Assembly (NCBI RefSeq): GCF_958979055.1
Contig: NC_084898.1
Span: forward strand, 22,422,102-22,486,101
Reading direction: 5' to 3'
Length of the DNA: 64,000 bases
DNA from: Alnus glutinosa
Taxonomy: Eukaryota; Streptophyta; Magnoliopsida; Fagales; Betulaceae
Shown: piece by piece, positions 1 through 10,431 of the stretch
Position numbering within the stretch: the first letter of the stretch is position 1
How the letters are laid out: the number at the start of each line of letters is the position of its first letter
Program-made: the position numbers and the translations under genes
Notes under the pieces: generated by a model
The model's database searches: none
What the model was told of the DNA's origin: nothing
The model's input: the letters and a program-made list of their open reading frames with translations, nothing else

Positions 1-115
1 AATTGTCCAATAGACTGATTTATTTGCTGTACCAATAGAATCAAATCTGTCCTTTCTTATTTACTTTAGGGTAAGTGAATAAAATCTGTCCTTCTGACTT
101 TTTCTAGGGGACTTG

Positions 116-970
116 GAGCATTTGCTAGAATGCTAGGTGGAGACAAATAAGTAGATTACTTTAAACAGAGTGGAGGTCAAAACTCGTCTTTTCACACAGA
201 TCACGTGATCGAGCTTGAAGAGCTGATTTCTCTTTCATGGAGGTAAAGTTGAATGAATTGACCAAAAGGACCCTGAAGACTTTTCAGAGCATTTGCTAGA
301 ATGCTAGGTGGAGACAAATAAGTAGATTACTTTAAACAGAGTGGAGGTCAAAACTCGTCTTTTCACACAGATCACGTGATCGAGCTTGAAGAGCTGATTT
401 CTCTTTCATGGAGGTAAAGTTGAATGAATTGACCAAAAGGACCCTGAAGACTTTTCAGAGCATTTGCTAGAATGCTAGGTGGAGACAAATAAGTAGATTA
501 CTTTAAACAGAGTGGAGGTCAAAACTCGTCTTTTCACACAGATCACGTGATCGAGCTTGAAGAGCTGATTTCTCTTTCATGGAGGTAAAGTTGAATGAAT
601 TGACCAAAAGGACCCTGAAGACTTTTCAGAGCATTTGCTAGAATGCTAGGTGGAGACAAATAAGTAGATTACTTTAAACAGAGTGGAGGTCAAAACTCGT
701 CTTTTCACACAGATCACGTGATCGAGCTTGAAGAGCTGATTTCTCTTTCATGGAGGTAAAGTTGAATGAATTGACCAAAAGGACCCTGAAGACTTTTCAG
801 AGCATTTGCTAGAATGCTAGGTGGAGACAAATAAGTAGATTACTTTAAACAGAGTGGAGGTCAAAACTCGTCTTTTCACACAGATCACGTGATCGAGCTT
901 GAAGAGCTGATTTCTCTTTCATGGAGGTAAAGTTGAATGAATTGACCAAAAGGACCCTGAAGACTTTTCA
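116..970. repeat. Tandem array, five identical 171-bp units
   Basis: Five head-to-tail units start at 116, 287, 458, 629 and 800; by eye they are identical base for base. Each carries one 12-bp palindrome GATCACGTGATC with a CACGTG G-box core (202, 373, 544, 715, 886). Flanking DNA on both sides is single copy. Two further CACGTG sites follow outside the array (984 and 1392). Perfect identity means very recent expansion, active homogenisation, or an assembly artefact. The unit is nucleosome-sized, but five copies are too few to call it a satellite. Confidence 0.97.
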
Positions 971-1507
971 GTAACTTTCAAATCACGTGAATTGTACGAG
1001 GAAATATCCTGCCTTTTGTTTTTCCCTCTCCTTCATTTTAAATAAAAAATATAATTTTATTTAAAAAAAAGTGTATTTTTAAAATGAATAAGTATTTTTT
1101 TATTCAAAAGAAAGACGGTTAAAGGTCCTCCCTCAATCATTTCTCTTTCTAATTGGTCGAGAAAAATAAGAGAAAGCTAATTGACTGATTTTGTGCAAAC
1201 CAAGGAACATGTGAAGGTGGATTCATGAGCCATTTATGTGTGTGTTTTTATTATTATTATTATTATTTTTATTTTTATCTCTTTAAAAGTAAAATGATTT
1301 CTAAAATTATTATTTAATCAAAATTTAATAATAACTTGAAGGGATAGGATGGTCAAACAGACCTTAGAGCATTTGTAACGGTTTCACATATCACGTGAAA
1401 AAAGCAGACCGGATGTCCTTTGTGTCACGAGCAATACGCGTCTCTTTCCTCCTGATTCTAACCGCTATACCCTTGACTGCCCAGTTGAATTCTTTTGGAC
1501 TGGCAAA
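971..1507. other. AT-rich spacer with two single G-boxes
   Basis: No gene seen. CACGTG occurs at 984-989 and 1392-1397. TTA followed by GAGCATTTGTAACG at 1364 matches the left end of the Harbinger-like element at 18148, but no matching right end was found, so it may be a truncated MITE. It holds a TTATTA microsatellite near 1249-1266. Confidence 0.5.
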
Positions 1508-1524
1508 ACTTCAAATCTGAGGCT

Positions 1525-1639
1525 TTTTTTTTTTTTTTTTTTTTTTTGACGTGTCCAAACAAGAGGGAGAGGGGAGATTCGAACTAGTGACCTCCGCTTC
1601 ATTAGGCGTGGTCCCCAGCTAATTGAGCTACCCCTTGAG
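1525..1639 (-). mobile_element. tRNA-derived SINE with 17-bp target-site duplication
   Basis: Read on the minus strand, the element starts with a tRNA-like head: a box A resembling TAGCTCAATTAGCTGG and a box B containing AGTTCGAATCT. It ends in a poly(A) tract (the T run at 1524-1547 on the plus strand). It is flanked by direct repeats ACTTCAAATCTGAGGCT at 1508-1524 and 1640-1656, the mark of LINE-mediated retroposition. A second copy with the same head but another tail lies at 58578-58686. It is not a functional tRNA gene, because the body does not fold as a complete cloverleaf and a poly(A) tail follows. Confidence 0.92.
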
Positions 1640-1720
1640 ACTTCAAATCTGAGGCTCGTGAGTAATGCAATTGCACCAAATTTAGCCACGTATGACCTCT
1701 AAAAAGCCTCCTGGATCGCC

Positions 1721-1730
1721 TATATAACCA
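1721..1730 (+). promoter_or_regulatory. TATA-box candidate
   Basis: TATATAACCA is followed at about 30-75 bp by a C/T-rich leader (1750-1800) typical of plant 5' UTRs, then by an ATG at 1900. This suggests a promoter, but the transcript it would serve could not be completed. Confidence 0.35.
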
Positions 1731-1899
1731 AGCCCTGGCCTCTTCCCTACATCCAAATCTCCCATCTTCTAGCTTCTTCTTCTTCTCTGTTTCTCTCATT
1801 CAGATTCTACCTACATGCCCTATCAATCATAGCCCCCTGCAGTTCCTCGCTCTGGAGCATCTTTACTGCCTAGCGTCTTTCCCATCCTTACTCACAATC

Positions 1900-2001
1900 A
1901 TGTCATCTGAATTTTGGCCCTTGAATCTTGCATCTCCCCTAGCATATGAACGGAGAGCCGAATGGTATTTTGGCTCAGGAATGGGTGATTTTGGGAAACA
2001 A
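1900..2001 (+). CDS. Candidate first exon, unknown protein
   Basis: An ATG at 1900 opens 34 codons beginning MSSEFWPLNLASP and ending at a consensus donor (CAA then GTAACT, 2002). It lies about 180 bp below a TATA-like site and a pyrimidine-rich leader. I do not recognise the peptide and found no convincing second exon; a possible acceptor at 2688 leads into a cysteine-rich reading, but the join is speculative. It could equally be chance. If real, the G-box array at 116-970 lies in its upstream region. Confidence 0.2.
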
Positions 2002-3776
2002 GTAACTCTTTATCATTTGACTCACTTCTTTATTTTCCATTTTTTTTTTTGTTATTTTATATTTGGTTTATAATATTTCATAAATAAGTATCATGATTTG
2101 TTTTTTTCATGTTTCACCATCTTATAAATTGATCTCTTGTACATTATAAAGTTTATTTGATTTTAACTCCCGTTAGTCTTGGGCTGTAATACTCTTTCGG
2201 TTTGTTGTTGAAACTTGTGTTACGCTTTCTTGTTGCGGTTGTGTTTTGGTTACTGCATACAATATAGGAATGTTTTATGTTGAATTTTTTAATTTTTTAA
2301 TTTTCTAAATTCTTTTTCGTTATTGACGGATTCTATTGCAGTTCGCATCAATTTTGTTGCTATAATGTTTTTTTTTCCCTGTGTGTGGGATAACTGGAAA
2401 AATTGAAAAAATTGACTTACTAATTTTTTTTAAAATAATTTTTTTGGTAATTCGTTCAAACCTTGTGGTTCGTTCCTTCTTATTTCCTAAATCAATCTTT
2501 TTGCATTATTTTTGTTTCACTTGTTCCAAATTTTGTAGAAAGGTCATTTGTAAGTCTAAAAAAATCCTTTCTAAAAGTGCAAGAAACATTGCACTAATTC
2601 GTGGTGGAATAAACATTCTATTGCATACTTGACTAGTGAGAAAATGAGATATTCGGTGATGCCATTCTCATCAATGACCAATGTCAATTTCAGTGTCAAC
2701 TTCAGATTTGCGGCAATGTAAGAGGATATTGCGCAGACAACTGCAAACCAACAGAAGTGGTGAGTCATATTGCTAAATACAAAATGAACATAGTAGAAAT
2801 AAATATGTCCAACTACGAGCTGTTGATAGCATGTTGAAACAGAGAGAGAGAGAGAATGGATGCACGGAGAAGAAGATGAAGAAATGGAGAGAAGAATGAT
2901 AAAGGATGAGCAATTACTAGTATGCACAGAGAAGGGACGTGCAGGGCAGAGAAAAAAATGATATAAATACATTTCATACACATCTTCTACAAATCTCATT
3001 TTCAATTTCATCATAGAATTTATGGGTCCAACAAATTCAATAGTAGATTTCATCCGTAAATTTTAAAAAAATTATAGTGATCCTTGTTTACTCTTTGAAT
3101 AATCCTTCTGGTATTTAATTAGTCTTGCTGCAATATGAATTTGCATCCTGTTCAGTTTAGATCCATTCTTGTGGTTTTTATTCTTGTCCTTTTTCGTTTC
3201 ACCTTTATTCTCATCCATGTTAGTTAACATAGAGTACATTAACGGTTGGTTATGGTTTGTGTTATGATCTAATCTCTACTCTAATTCATATTATTCTTGC
3301 TATTCGTTTGTAATTTTTGTTATTAAAATTTGACAAATAATAAGCTTTGATAATTTAACAATATTATTATTTTAAAAATTAATTATATTTTTGTTGTAGA
3401 CTATCGGCTTCTTGTTGCGGCTGACACACATCAGCATAATCTCTCATTTCAAGAATTAATGGACTGTTGTTGCCCTAATTTGGATAAAATTTTACTATTA
3501 TTATGATTCGTCTCTCTCTATATATAGCATTATAAAAAAAGAGTTTGAGAGACGAAATCATATTATGTGACGGGCAGAAAAGGAACAAGCAAATTGAAGA
3601 TTGGAAATTAGGTTATAAGGAACAATTATTATATATATTATTTTTCTAAATGTATTATTTATTTATTTCAACTTTTTGTTCTTCTAGAAAAAAGATACCA
3701 TATTTGTAGATTAGGTTAAGATACCCTTTTTAATCTTTCTCAAAGCACTTATTGAACCATAATTTTGGGTGCGTTT
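2002..3776. other. Intergenic, one ambiguous open frame
   Basis: AT-rich with no recognised gene. On the minus strand an ATG at 3053 opens 160 codons to 2571; a stretch at 2650-2790 could code for a hydrophobic segment on that strand or a Cys-rich one on the plus strand. Neither matches a family I know. The segment 2835-2960 is purine-rich (GA repeats). Confidence 0.4.
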
Positions 3777-4088
3777 AGAGTTGCGATTTCGTAGACAATA
3801 AGTACGATTTTAAATTAAATCTCAAAATATAAATCGTTTGGGAACTGCGTTTTTAAAAATTGCGATTTGAAAACGTAGAAAATATGCTTTTTCAAATCGC
3901 AGATTCGCAGGTAAAAATGTATTTTTTTTAAAATGCATCATTTTAAAGAATAATTTGTGATTTTAAAGACAAAATTATAATTTTGTAAAACACTTAACTG
4001 TGTTTTTAAAAATTATTTTTTTAAATTACACATTTTAAAATTTTTTATTTTAAATCGCACTTTTTAAAATCACAAATCCGAACCGACC
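3777..4088. mobile_element. MITE of a five-copy family (GGGTGCGTTTGG ends)
   Basis: It starts GGGTGCGTTTAGAGTTGCG and ends ATCCGAACCGACC, with alternating GCGATTTTAAA and TTTTAAAATCGC motifs that make it almost wholly self-complementary. The best relative is at 29598-29912, where a TTA duplication is clear. Others are near 27106-27384 and partial at 4440-4565 and 31918-32076. The left flank is TTT rather than TTA here, so the duplication has decayed. Probably a PIF/Harbinger-type miniature. Confidence 0.75.
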
Positions 4089-4439
4089 TTAACCTTTTTC
4101 CTTGGATCAATATACCATCAGCCTTTATATACAATTCTACTAGTCAATCAATTTATTCTAGTGTCAACATCGGGGTTCACGTTTGGGCCACATTCTTGAA
4201 TTTCTCTTTAACCCTACTACAAAAAATATGGTTTCTTTTATTTTTTAAATTTAAATGAAAAATCAATATTTACAAGTGGTTGAAAAACACGCATTAGACA
4301 TTAGCTGGCAAATTGTCAAAAGTGAAGCTGTTGGATACTAGTAATTTTTATGTCAAATTCTCTTTAGACCACTATCAAATTGATGATGATTGCCAATTAT
4401 TTGGCAATGTTTTCTAAAGTTAGTATTTAAAATTGTGGG

Positions 4440-4565
4440 TCGTTAAAAAAAGAGTAATTTTCTGTATTTTAAAATCACAATTTTTAAAAATGTAATTCTA
4501 AAATGATTTATTTTCTGTAATTTGGTTTAAAACAAAATCGCACTTTCTGTTTATGAAATCACACC
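4440..4565. repeat. Partial copy of the 3777 MITE family
   Basis: The segment has the family's TTTTAAAATCACAATTTTTAAAAA and AAATCGCACTT motifs but lacks the left terminus. Degenerate. Confidence 0.5.
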
Positions 4566-5181
4566 AACAATTTGCCTCAATTGATACACCAACAAACCAT
4601 CAATACCTATACTTAAAATAGTTTCTCACAACCTTATCAAATCATACATATTTAGCTTCGTTTATTAAGATCAATCATTCAAGGAAATAGAATCATCTCA
4701 ATTTCAAATGAAATAAAAAGTATTTGTGGTTAAGATTTAAAGTTAATGTATCAAACTGTAAATATGAAGTTAATATTGACACTATCTTTTTTAAAAAAAA
4801 TAAATAAATTTAAATAATATAAAATCATGTAAACCGTTAGATGCATCACCTTAAAATGAGGTGTTGCAATATTAACTTGTGCAAGAAGAAGATTGCTCTT
4901 GAAAACTAGCGTACAATGTGGAATTTCATTGTGATAAATGATAAGTTTTGGAGGAGCAAAAGTAAACTTCAATTATAATAATATTTGAAGATCAACAAAA
5001 GGAAATTTTTTGGGGTGTTTTTTCTATACATCTATCTCTACCCAAGTTATAAACTAAGGTCTCACTCTTACTGAAAAGGGAAAGGTATACTCTATTCTTT
5101 CCCTACATATTCAAATTCTTGGGCTTAAACTTCTTATCTTAAAATTTTTTCTTCTTAACCAGCCTTTAACAAGCCACTTAT

Positions 5182-6842
5182 CATCTCGGTCTACCGGCAA
5201 GAACTCGAGAAAAGCATTCAGTATAGAGTGTGGAAACGTCTGTAAGACTGGAAGCTGAAAATTTTATCCTTGGCGAGAAAGGAAAATTTGTTGAAGGCGG
5301 TTATCCAAGTAATCCCAACATACAATATGAGTATATTCTTGTTACCAAAATTTTTGTGTAATGACATCAATTCTATGATGCAGAGATTTTGGTGGGGGTA
5401 TAAAGAGAATGGATCTAAAATCTATTGGATGAGCTGGGAAAAACTAGAGTTTCAAAAGCACGTAGAGGTATGGGTTTCAGAGATCTCATTTGTTTCAATA
5501 AAGCACTGTTGGCTAAGCAATGTTGGCGTTTAATGCAAAATAAGGACAATATTGCTTCAAAAATTATAATGGCGAAGTATTATCTTGGAGGCACAATTTT
5601 GGAAGCACAACTTGGAAAGAGACCTTCTTATGCATAGCGGAGTATTCACGGTCCTGTGATTTAGTGAAATAGAATTGATTTGGAGGATTGGCCATGGATC
5701 TGGAGTTAAAATATGGGGAGATAGATGGCTGCCTACACCAACTTCTTATTATGTTCAGTCCCCACAAAAAGTTTTAATGGGAGATGCAACAATTAGGGAA
5801 CTCATTGATCAAGATATGAAATGGTTGAACAAGGATCTAATCACAACCGTTTTACGAAGGAAAAGGCATTGGTGATTAGCAAGATCCTGATCAATTGTTG
5901 TTAACAGAAAGATATACAAATTTGGAGGGGTACAAACACAGGGGAATTTTCTGTACATAGTGTATATCATCTGGAAAAAAGACAAGACGTATCTAAGGCT
6001 GAAAACTCAAAGCAAACCACTTGAACAGATATTTGGCCTTTGATATGGCAGTTGAACATTCATAATACTGAAAAAAAAAAAAAAAAATGTTTTTGTGGAG
6101 AGCATGTCACACAGTCTTCTACCAACCAAGGATAATTTGTGAAAGCGAGGTAACCGATTCCTTTTGTTCTATTTGTGGATTAGAGGTTGAAAGTACACAA
6201 CAGATTTTATAGATATGTCCATCACCTATGGATGTCTGGGGGTGAACGGGATAAAGTTTAAAAAAAGTACTTGTTAAGGATCTGACTTCTTACAGGTGAT
6301 GGATAATATGCTGGAGAGATGTGATAGGGATGGATTTGTGCTGTTTGTGGGGACAGCAAGGAAGATTTGGTTCATAAGAAATACGGTGGTCCATGGAGGC
6401 GAATTCCTTCATCCGAACTGGTAGTCGCAGAAGCTTTAGCAGCTTTCCTTGCTTCTTTCTTTTGCAAAGAATTAGGTCTTCTTTCTTTTGCAAAGAATTA
6501 GGTCTACATAATATTATTTTGGAATGTAATGCACTCCAAGTGGTTAAAGCTGGAGTTCCAATGTACACAACTGAAGTAGATATGGTCAACTAGTAGATAA
6601 GACTCTTATCATGTTAAAATATCTTTCTAGTTGACAGATTCATCATATTAATAGAAATCGCTAATAAGGCAACCCATGATTTAGCTCAGACTGTTGTTGG
6701 ACAGTTCATAGATTAAGTTTGGATAGAAGAAATTCTTGAATGTATCTGTGATATTGTTTTGTTAGAGCAATCTACTCTATTTTTCTGATTGAGTTACAAA
6801 AGTGTTACTGTATTATTCAAAAAAAAAAAGAGAAAAAAAAAA
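5182..6842 (+). mobile_element. 5'-truncated, decayed LINE
   Basis: Fragments in several frames encode the C-terminal part of a plant LINE polyprotein. From 5270 there is the post-catalytic reverse-transcriptase segment (KAVIQVIPTYNMSIFLLPK), followed by the GGMGFRDL-type region around 5470-5640, the W-x-GDGS/KIWGDRWLP block (5690-5880), the zinc-binding RT domain (about 6080-6210) and an RNase H-like end (6460-6600). Frames change and stops occur throughout, so it is dead. The 3' end is an A-rich tail (6819-6842). The 11-bp target duplication AAGCCACTTAT is at 5171-5181 and 6843-6853. A short internal duplication lies at 6451-6505. Confidence 0.93.
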
Positions 6843-6853
6843 AAGCCACTTAT

Positions 6854-7228
6854 ATTTAAAGGCAATATGCTACCAAGATATTTAGCTATTTATTCCCATT
6901 CCAAAAAGCTTTGGACATGAAGCGTAAATGTAAATATCAGTCATAAGTTTCTATGCTAACAATGTTAGAATAGGGACATTTTATAATGATTTAAAATTTG
7001 GAAGTATTATGGTACCTCAATTACAAGGCTAGCCTAGTGACATCCACATATATTATAAAACTGTTGTGATCATGACATGCACATGTCGTACATTGCATAA
7101 GCATCAAATTGAGTGGGATATGCTCGGGAGAAAAAATCAAAATCCAATGGAAAAAATAGTTTAGTAGGGCTAAAGATTTTTGTACATTACTTTGGTGTAT
7201 ATAAGTGTACATGATTAAGACGTATTGG
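6854..7228. other. Intergenic, nothing recognised
   Basis: AT-rich sequence without coding signal or clear repeat. Confidence 0.5.
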
Positions 7229-7415
7229 CAGTGGCGGACCTAGGTTTATAAAAATGGAGGGGCCAAATTGAAAAGAAAAAAAATAGAGGGGGCAAAACTA
7301 AAAAAATTAAAAAAATTAAGGGGTAAAATTTTAAAATATTTTTTTTTTTTTAGAGGAAAATTTTGGGGCTTGGGGGGGCCAGGCCCCCCCTAGCCTCCAG
7401 GTAGGACCGCCCCTG
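7229..7415. mobile_element. hAT-type MITE, 187 bp
   Basis: Ends are CAGTGGCGGACCTA and, on the other strand, CAGGGGCGGTCCTA. It is flanked by an exact 8-bp duplication CGTATTGG at 7221-7228 and 7416-7423, which is diagnostic of hAT transposition. The interior is homopolymer-rich with GGGGGCCAGGCCCCCCC near the right end. No coding capacity. Confidence 0.93.
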
Positions 7416-7654
7416 CGTATTGGATGTAAAATCCATATATGTAGGTCCCACTCCAAGGTAAAGTACAAATAACACATCTCATTGAGTAAGAATTAGACTA
7501 TGAACCAAGCCGGTTTGAATGAAGAAAAAAAAAAAAAAAAAAAAAAGACAATAGTCACAGCAAAAACAAATAAAGGACACTTCAAGTTTTTATTATTTTA
7601 GCACGAAAAATATTATTGATCACTTTTTTATTTCGTAATATTGATGTATCGGCT

Positions 7655-7810
7655 CTAATTAAGGCTATCAATTTTTGACACGATCTGTAAAACCGACACG
7701 AAATTAAATGGTTAGAATCGAGGAGTTTGATCCGTTTAAGTAAATGAATCAGGATATAGTTGACATATATAGTCTTACATTTATGTTTCGACACAACTCA
7801 AACTTGACAC
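7655..7810. repeat. Dispersed repeat (TTTGACACGATCTG type)
   Basis: The text 'tttttgacacgatctgtaaaaccgacac' followed by 'gtttgatccgtttaagtaaatga' recurs in diverged form at 35713-35960 and 49010-49150. No termini or duplications were resolved, so the class is unknown. Confidence 0.55.
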
Positions 7811-8273
7811 GTAAATACAAATTGTTACCTCTAATTCTAACCAACTTTTTTTTTTTTTTTTTTAACTAACAAAATGCAGTTTTTTTGTTTTTCATTCAAA
7901 TAAAGGAAAAGAGAAAAGGAAAAAAATTACAAATAGGGTCCTTGGAAAACAAAACGCAGTTAATTGCGTGGAGTGGGGCACTACCGTTGAGTAGGGTATG
8001 CGCACATGCCGCGTTTAACGTACGACAATGATTATTTCTCTGTTGTCGCGCCGTTCACACTTCCACGTGCTTATTCGTGGCCAACGTGTCGAATAGTAAA
8101 ATACTTGAGCCACAATTACCCTTACCTCCCTCCCCGGCCAAACCAAAGTAAAAGAAATAAAAAACAAATATTTTTTTACTGCCCCCAATAATAATAATAG
8201 CATTCACAATGGGCTTTTTAAAATTTATTTAAGTTTAATTTTAAAATTTAATTTTGTTGATTTAGCTAATTAC
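7811..8273. other. Spacer with a GC-rich patch
   Basis: At 7960-8150 base composition rises (TGCGCACATGCCGCG, TTCCACGTGC) against the AT-rich surroundings, with CACGTG at about 8063. This looks like promoter or former gene-proximal sequence, but no gene follows. Confidence 0.35.
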
Positions 8274-8276
8274 TTA

Positions 8277-8580
8277 GAGTATCTTCAACAATACTACTAT
8301 ACTATGTATTTTAGCTATTCAAAATACATATATATTTTTTTATTTTATTTTAGGTATTAACTTTTTAATATAAACTCTAACAAATTTTCTATTGCACTTC
8401 CTATTTTTTTTTTTAAAAAAAATTTATTGTTTTAAGAATAAAGATAAAAGAAAAGATATAGAGAGCACAACTCGAGGGCTCTTCTAAACCTAATTTGCTG
8501 GAGATAAAAATTAGGTGATATTAGCTAAAAATACCTATTAGGCTATTATGAGGGGTTTACTTAATCTGTTGGAGATGCTC
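8277..8580. mobile_element. PIF/Harbinger (Tourist-like) MITE, 304 bp
   Basis: Terminal inverted repeats are GAGTATCTTCAACA on the left and TGTTGGAGATGCTC on the right, flanked by TTA on both sides (8274-8276, 8581-8583). GAGCATCTCCAACA ends with a TTA duplication are characteristic of plant Tourist elements. No coding capacity. Confidence 0.9.
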
Positions 8581-8583
8581 TTA

Positions 8584-9696
8584 AAACTGTTAAATAATAA
8601 ACTCTTTAAATGTTTACTAAAAGCTTTTAATGTATTAAATTCAAGTCAAGCCAAATAGTTTGAAGCATTTAATGCAAAAAATAATATTAATTTTTTTTAA
8701 AAAAAATTCACCTTTTGGTTCTTTAGATTTAAAGTAAGAACCTGACATATGTTAAATTTAACTTTTAATAGAGAATTTGTTAAATGATAGCTTTTTATGT
8801 ATTTTGCTAAAAATTTAGAGAAAATTCAAATTAAAAGAGCTCATCACGAGTGCACTAACCTAAATGTGCACTTTTATTTAACAAACATTTTAAGATTATA
8901 AAATTAGATCCAACCAAAATTACCTAACTTGCTATCATGATAAGCTCATATTAGTTTTTTGGTACATGTCGTAGGTCTGAATGGTTAGAATTTCTCTCAT
9001 GAAAGCACACAAAAATTACAAAATGGAACTCTTCCACCACCCGGCGGGCAGCTATTATTATGATCACATCCAGATAGAATATCTATAATTGTTTTCCGTC
9101 CATGCCTTTTAGAATTTTTTATTTTTTATTTTTTTAAAAAAAGCATTGTAAAACTGAAGAAGAGTTTGGTTAAAGTAAGAAGAAAAGAATTTACCCCATT
9201 AGTCATATGACTCATATCTATTAAAATACACAAGAAAAATGCTTCAAATATTATGACTTTTACTATAGTTTATTTAAAAATTGACGTAATAGTTTATAAA
9301 TAGTGAAATTATTAAAATTGAATGGCTAATAAGTCGGTTACTAACAAATTAAATTAACAAGATAAATTTTTTTTTAGTCATTCATCAATTCATGAAAAAA
9401 AAAATTATATAGTAAAAATTATAATACTTCTAATAATACTCTAAAATAAAATATGATTTCCATATTTGAGGATGTGAGAAGGGAGGGGATTGAATGGAAG
9501 TTATATAGTTCGGTAAAACTTTCACCTAACTCATTGATACTGACTCTTAACAATATAAATAAAGATGCTTGAAAGATTTCCTTGATGAAAATGAAAGAAA
9601 ATCAGTATACTGTTTTTTTTTTTTTTTGGGTAGAAATTCAGGCGATTATTATTTAGTTTAAAAGCAATGATAAAAAATTAATAAACAGTTTAATAA
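8584..9696. other. AT-rich intergenic DNA
   Basis: No gene, and no repeat with recognisable ends. There are many homopolymer runs. Confidence 0.5.
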
Positions 9697-9705
9697 TAAA
9701 ATATT

Positions 9706-10095
9706 GGGTTAAATACATATTTGCCCCTGTGCTTTACGACTTTTATTTTTTGCCCCCTCAGTTTCACTTTTTATCAAATTTGGTACCTGTGGTATATGAA
9801 AGACAGAAATGGAACCTCCGTCTGATTTTCCGTCCAAAACTAACGTCCACCCACGTCATTGGGTACCTAAAAATTTGAAGCCCAGAATCCAATTCTTTAC
9901 ATATCGTTTCCAATAACATTCAGACAACAACATGACAGAAAATGCCGTGAGTGGACATTAGTTTTGGACGGGAAATCAGACGGAGGTATTATTTCCGTCT
10001 TTTCATATACCACAGGTACTAAATTTGATAAAAAATAAAACTGAAGGGGTAAAAAATAAAGGTCGTAAAGCACGGGGCAAATATGTATTTAACCC
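9706..10095. mobile_element. Mutator-type MITE, 390 bp, near-palindromic
   Basis: The ends GGGTTAAATACATATTTGCC are inverted copies of each other, and similarity continues inward (both arms contain the CAGACGGAGG / CCTCCGTCTG and GTCCAAAACTAA motifs), giving arms of well over 100 bp. It is flanked by an exact 9-bp duplication TAAAATATT (9697-9705, 10096-10104), the Mutator signature. It sits 336 bp upstream of the start codon of the VTT-domain gene, so it may contribute promoter sequence or small RNAs. Confidence 0.95.
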
Positions 10096-10270
10096 TAAAA
10101 TATTTAAGATAATAATTAAGAGAAGAAATTATGAAGATGAAAGAAAAGAAATAAAAATAAATAAATAAGCTCAGGAAAAAAGAAGAAAACGTTCAAAAGA
10201 ATTTAGGCGACGGGATTTCTAAACAGATCGAATATTCTTTGTCCTTCTCTCTTTCACTCTCTCTCACCAT

Positions 10271-10274
<4 letters not shown>

Positions 10275-10304
<30 letters not shown>
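10275..10304 (+). repeat. (GA)n microsatellite in a 5' leader
   Basis: An uninterrupted GA run lies about 130 bp upstream of the ATG at 10432, inside a purine-rich leader. GA repeats are common in plant 5' UTRs and core promoters. Confidence 0.9.
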
Positions 10305-10310
<6 letters not shown>

Positions 10311-10431
10311 AAGGAAAGAAGATCGAGGAGGAGGAAGAACAACAATCTCAAGAGAAGCGAAGCGAAGCGAATAAGGGTACCCATTTCCTCTCTCTCACTC
10401 TCTCCAAAGGAAAGGAAAGAAATTTATCGAG

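Noticed and set aside
116..970. Centromeric satellite, suggested by the 171-bp unit
   Set aside because: Only five units, bordered by unique euchromatic-looking DNA; the length match to known satellites is probably coincidence.
116..970. CRISPR array
   Set aside because: Direct tandem units without spacers, in a plant nuclear context.
1525..1639. tRNA gene on the minus strand
   Set aside because: The tRNA-like head is followed by a poly(A) tail and flanked by a target-site duplication, so it is a SINE.
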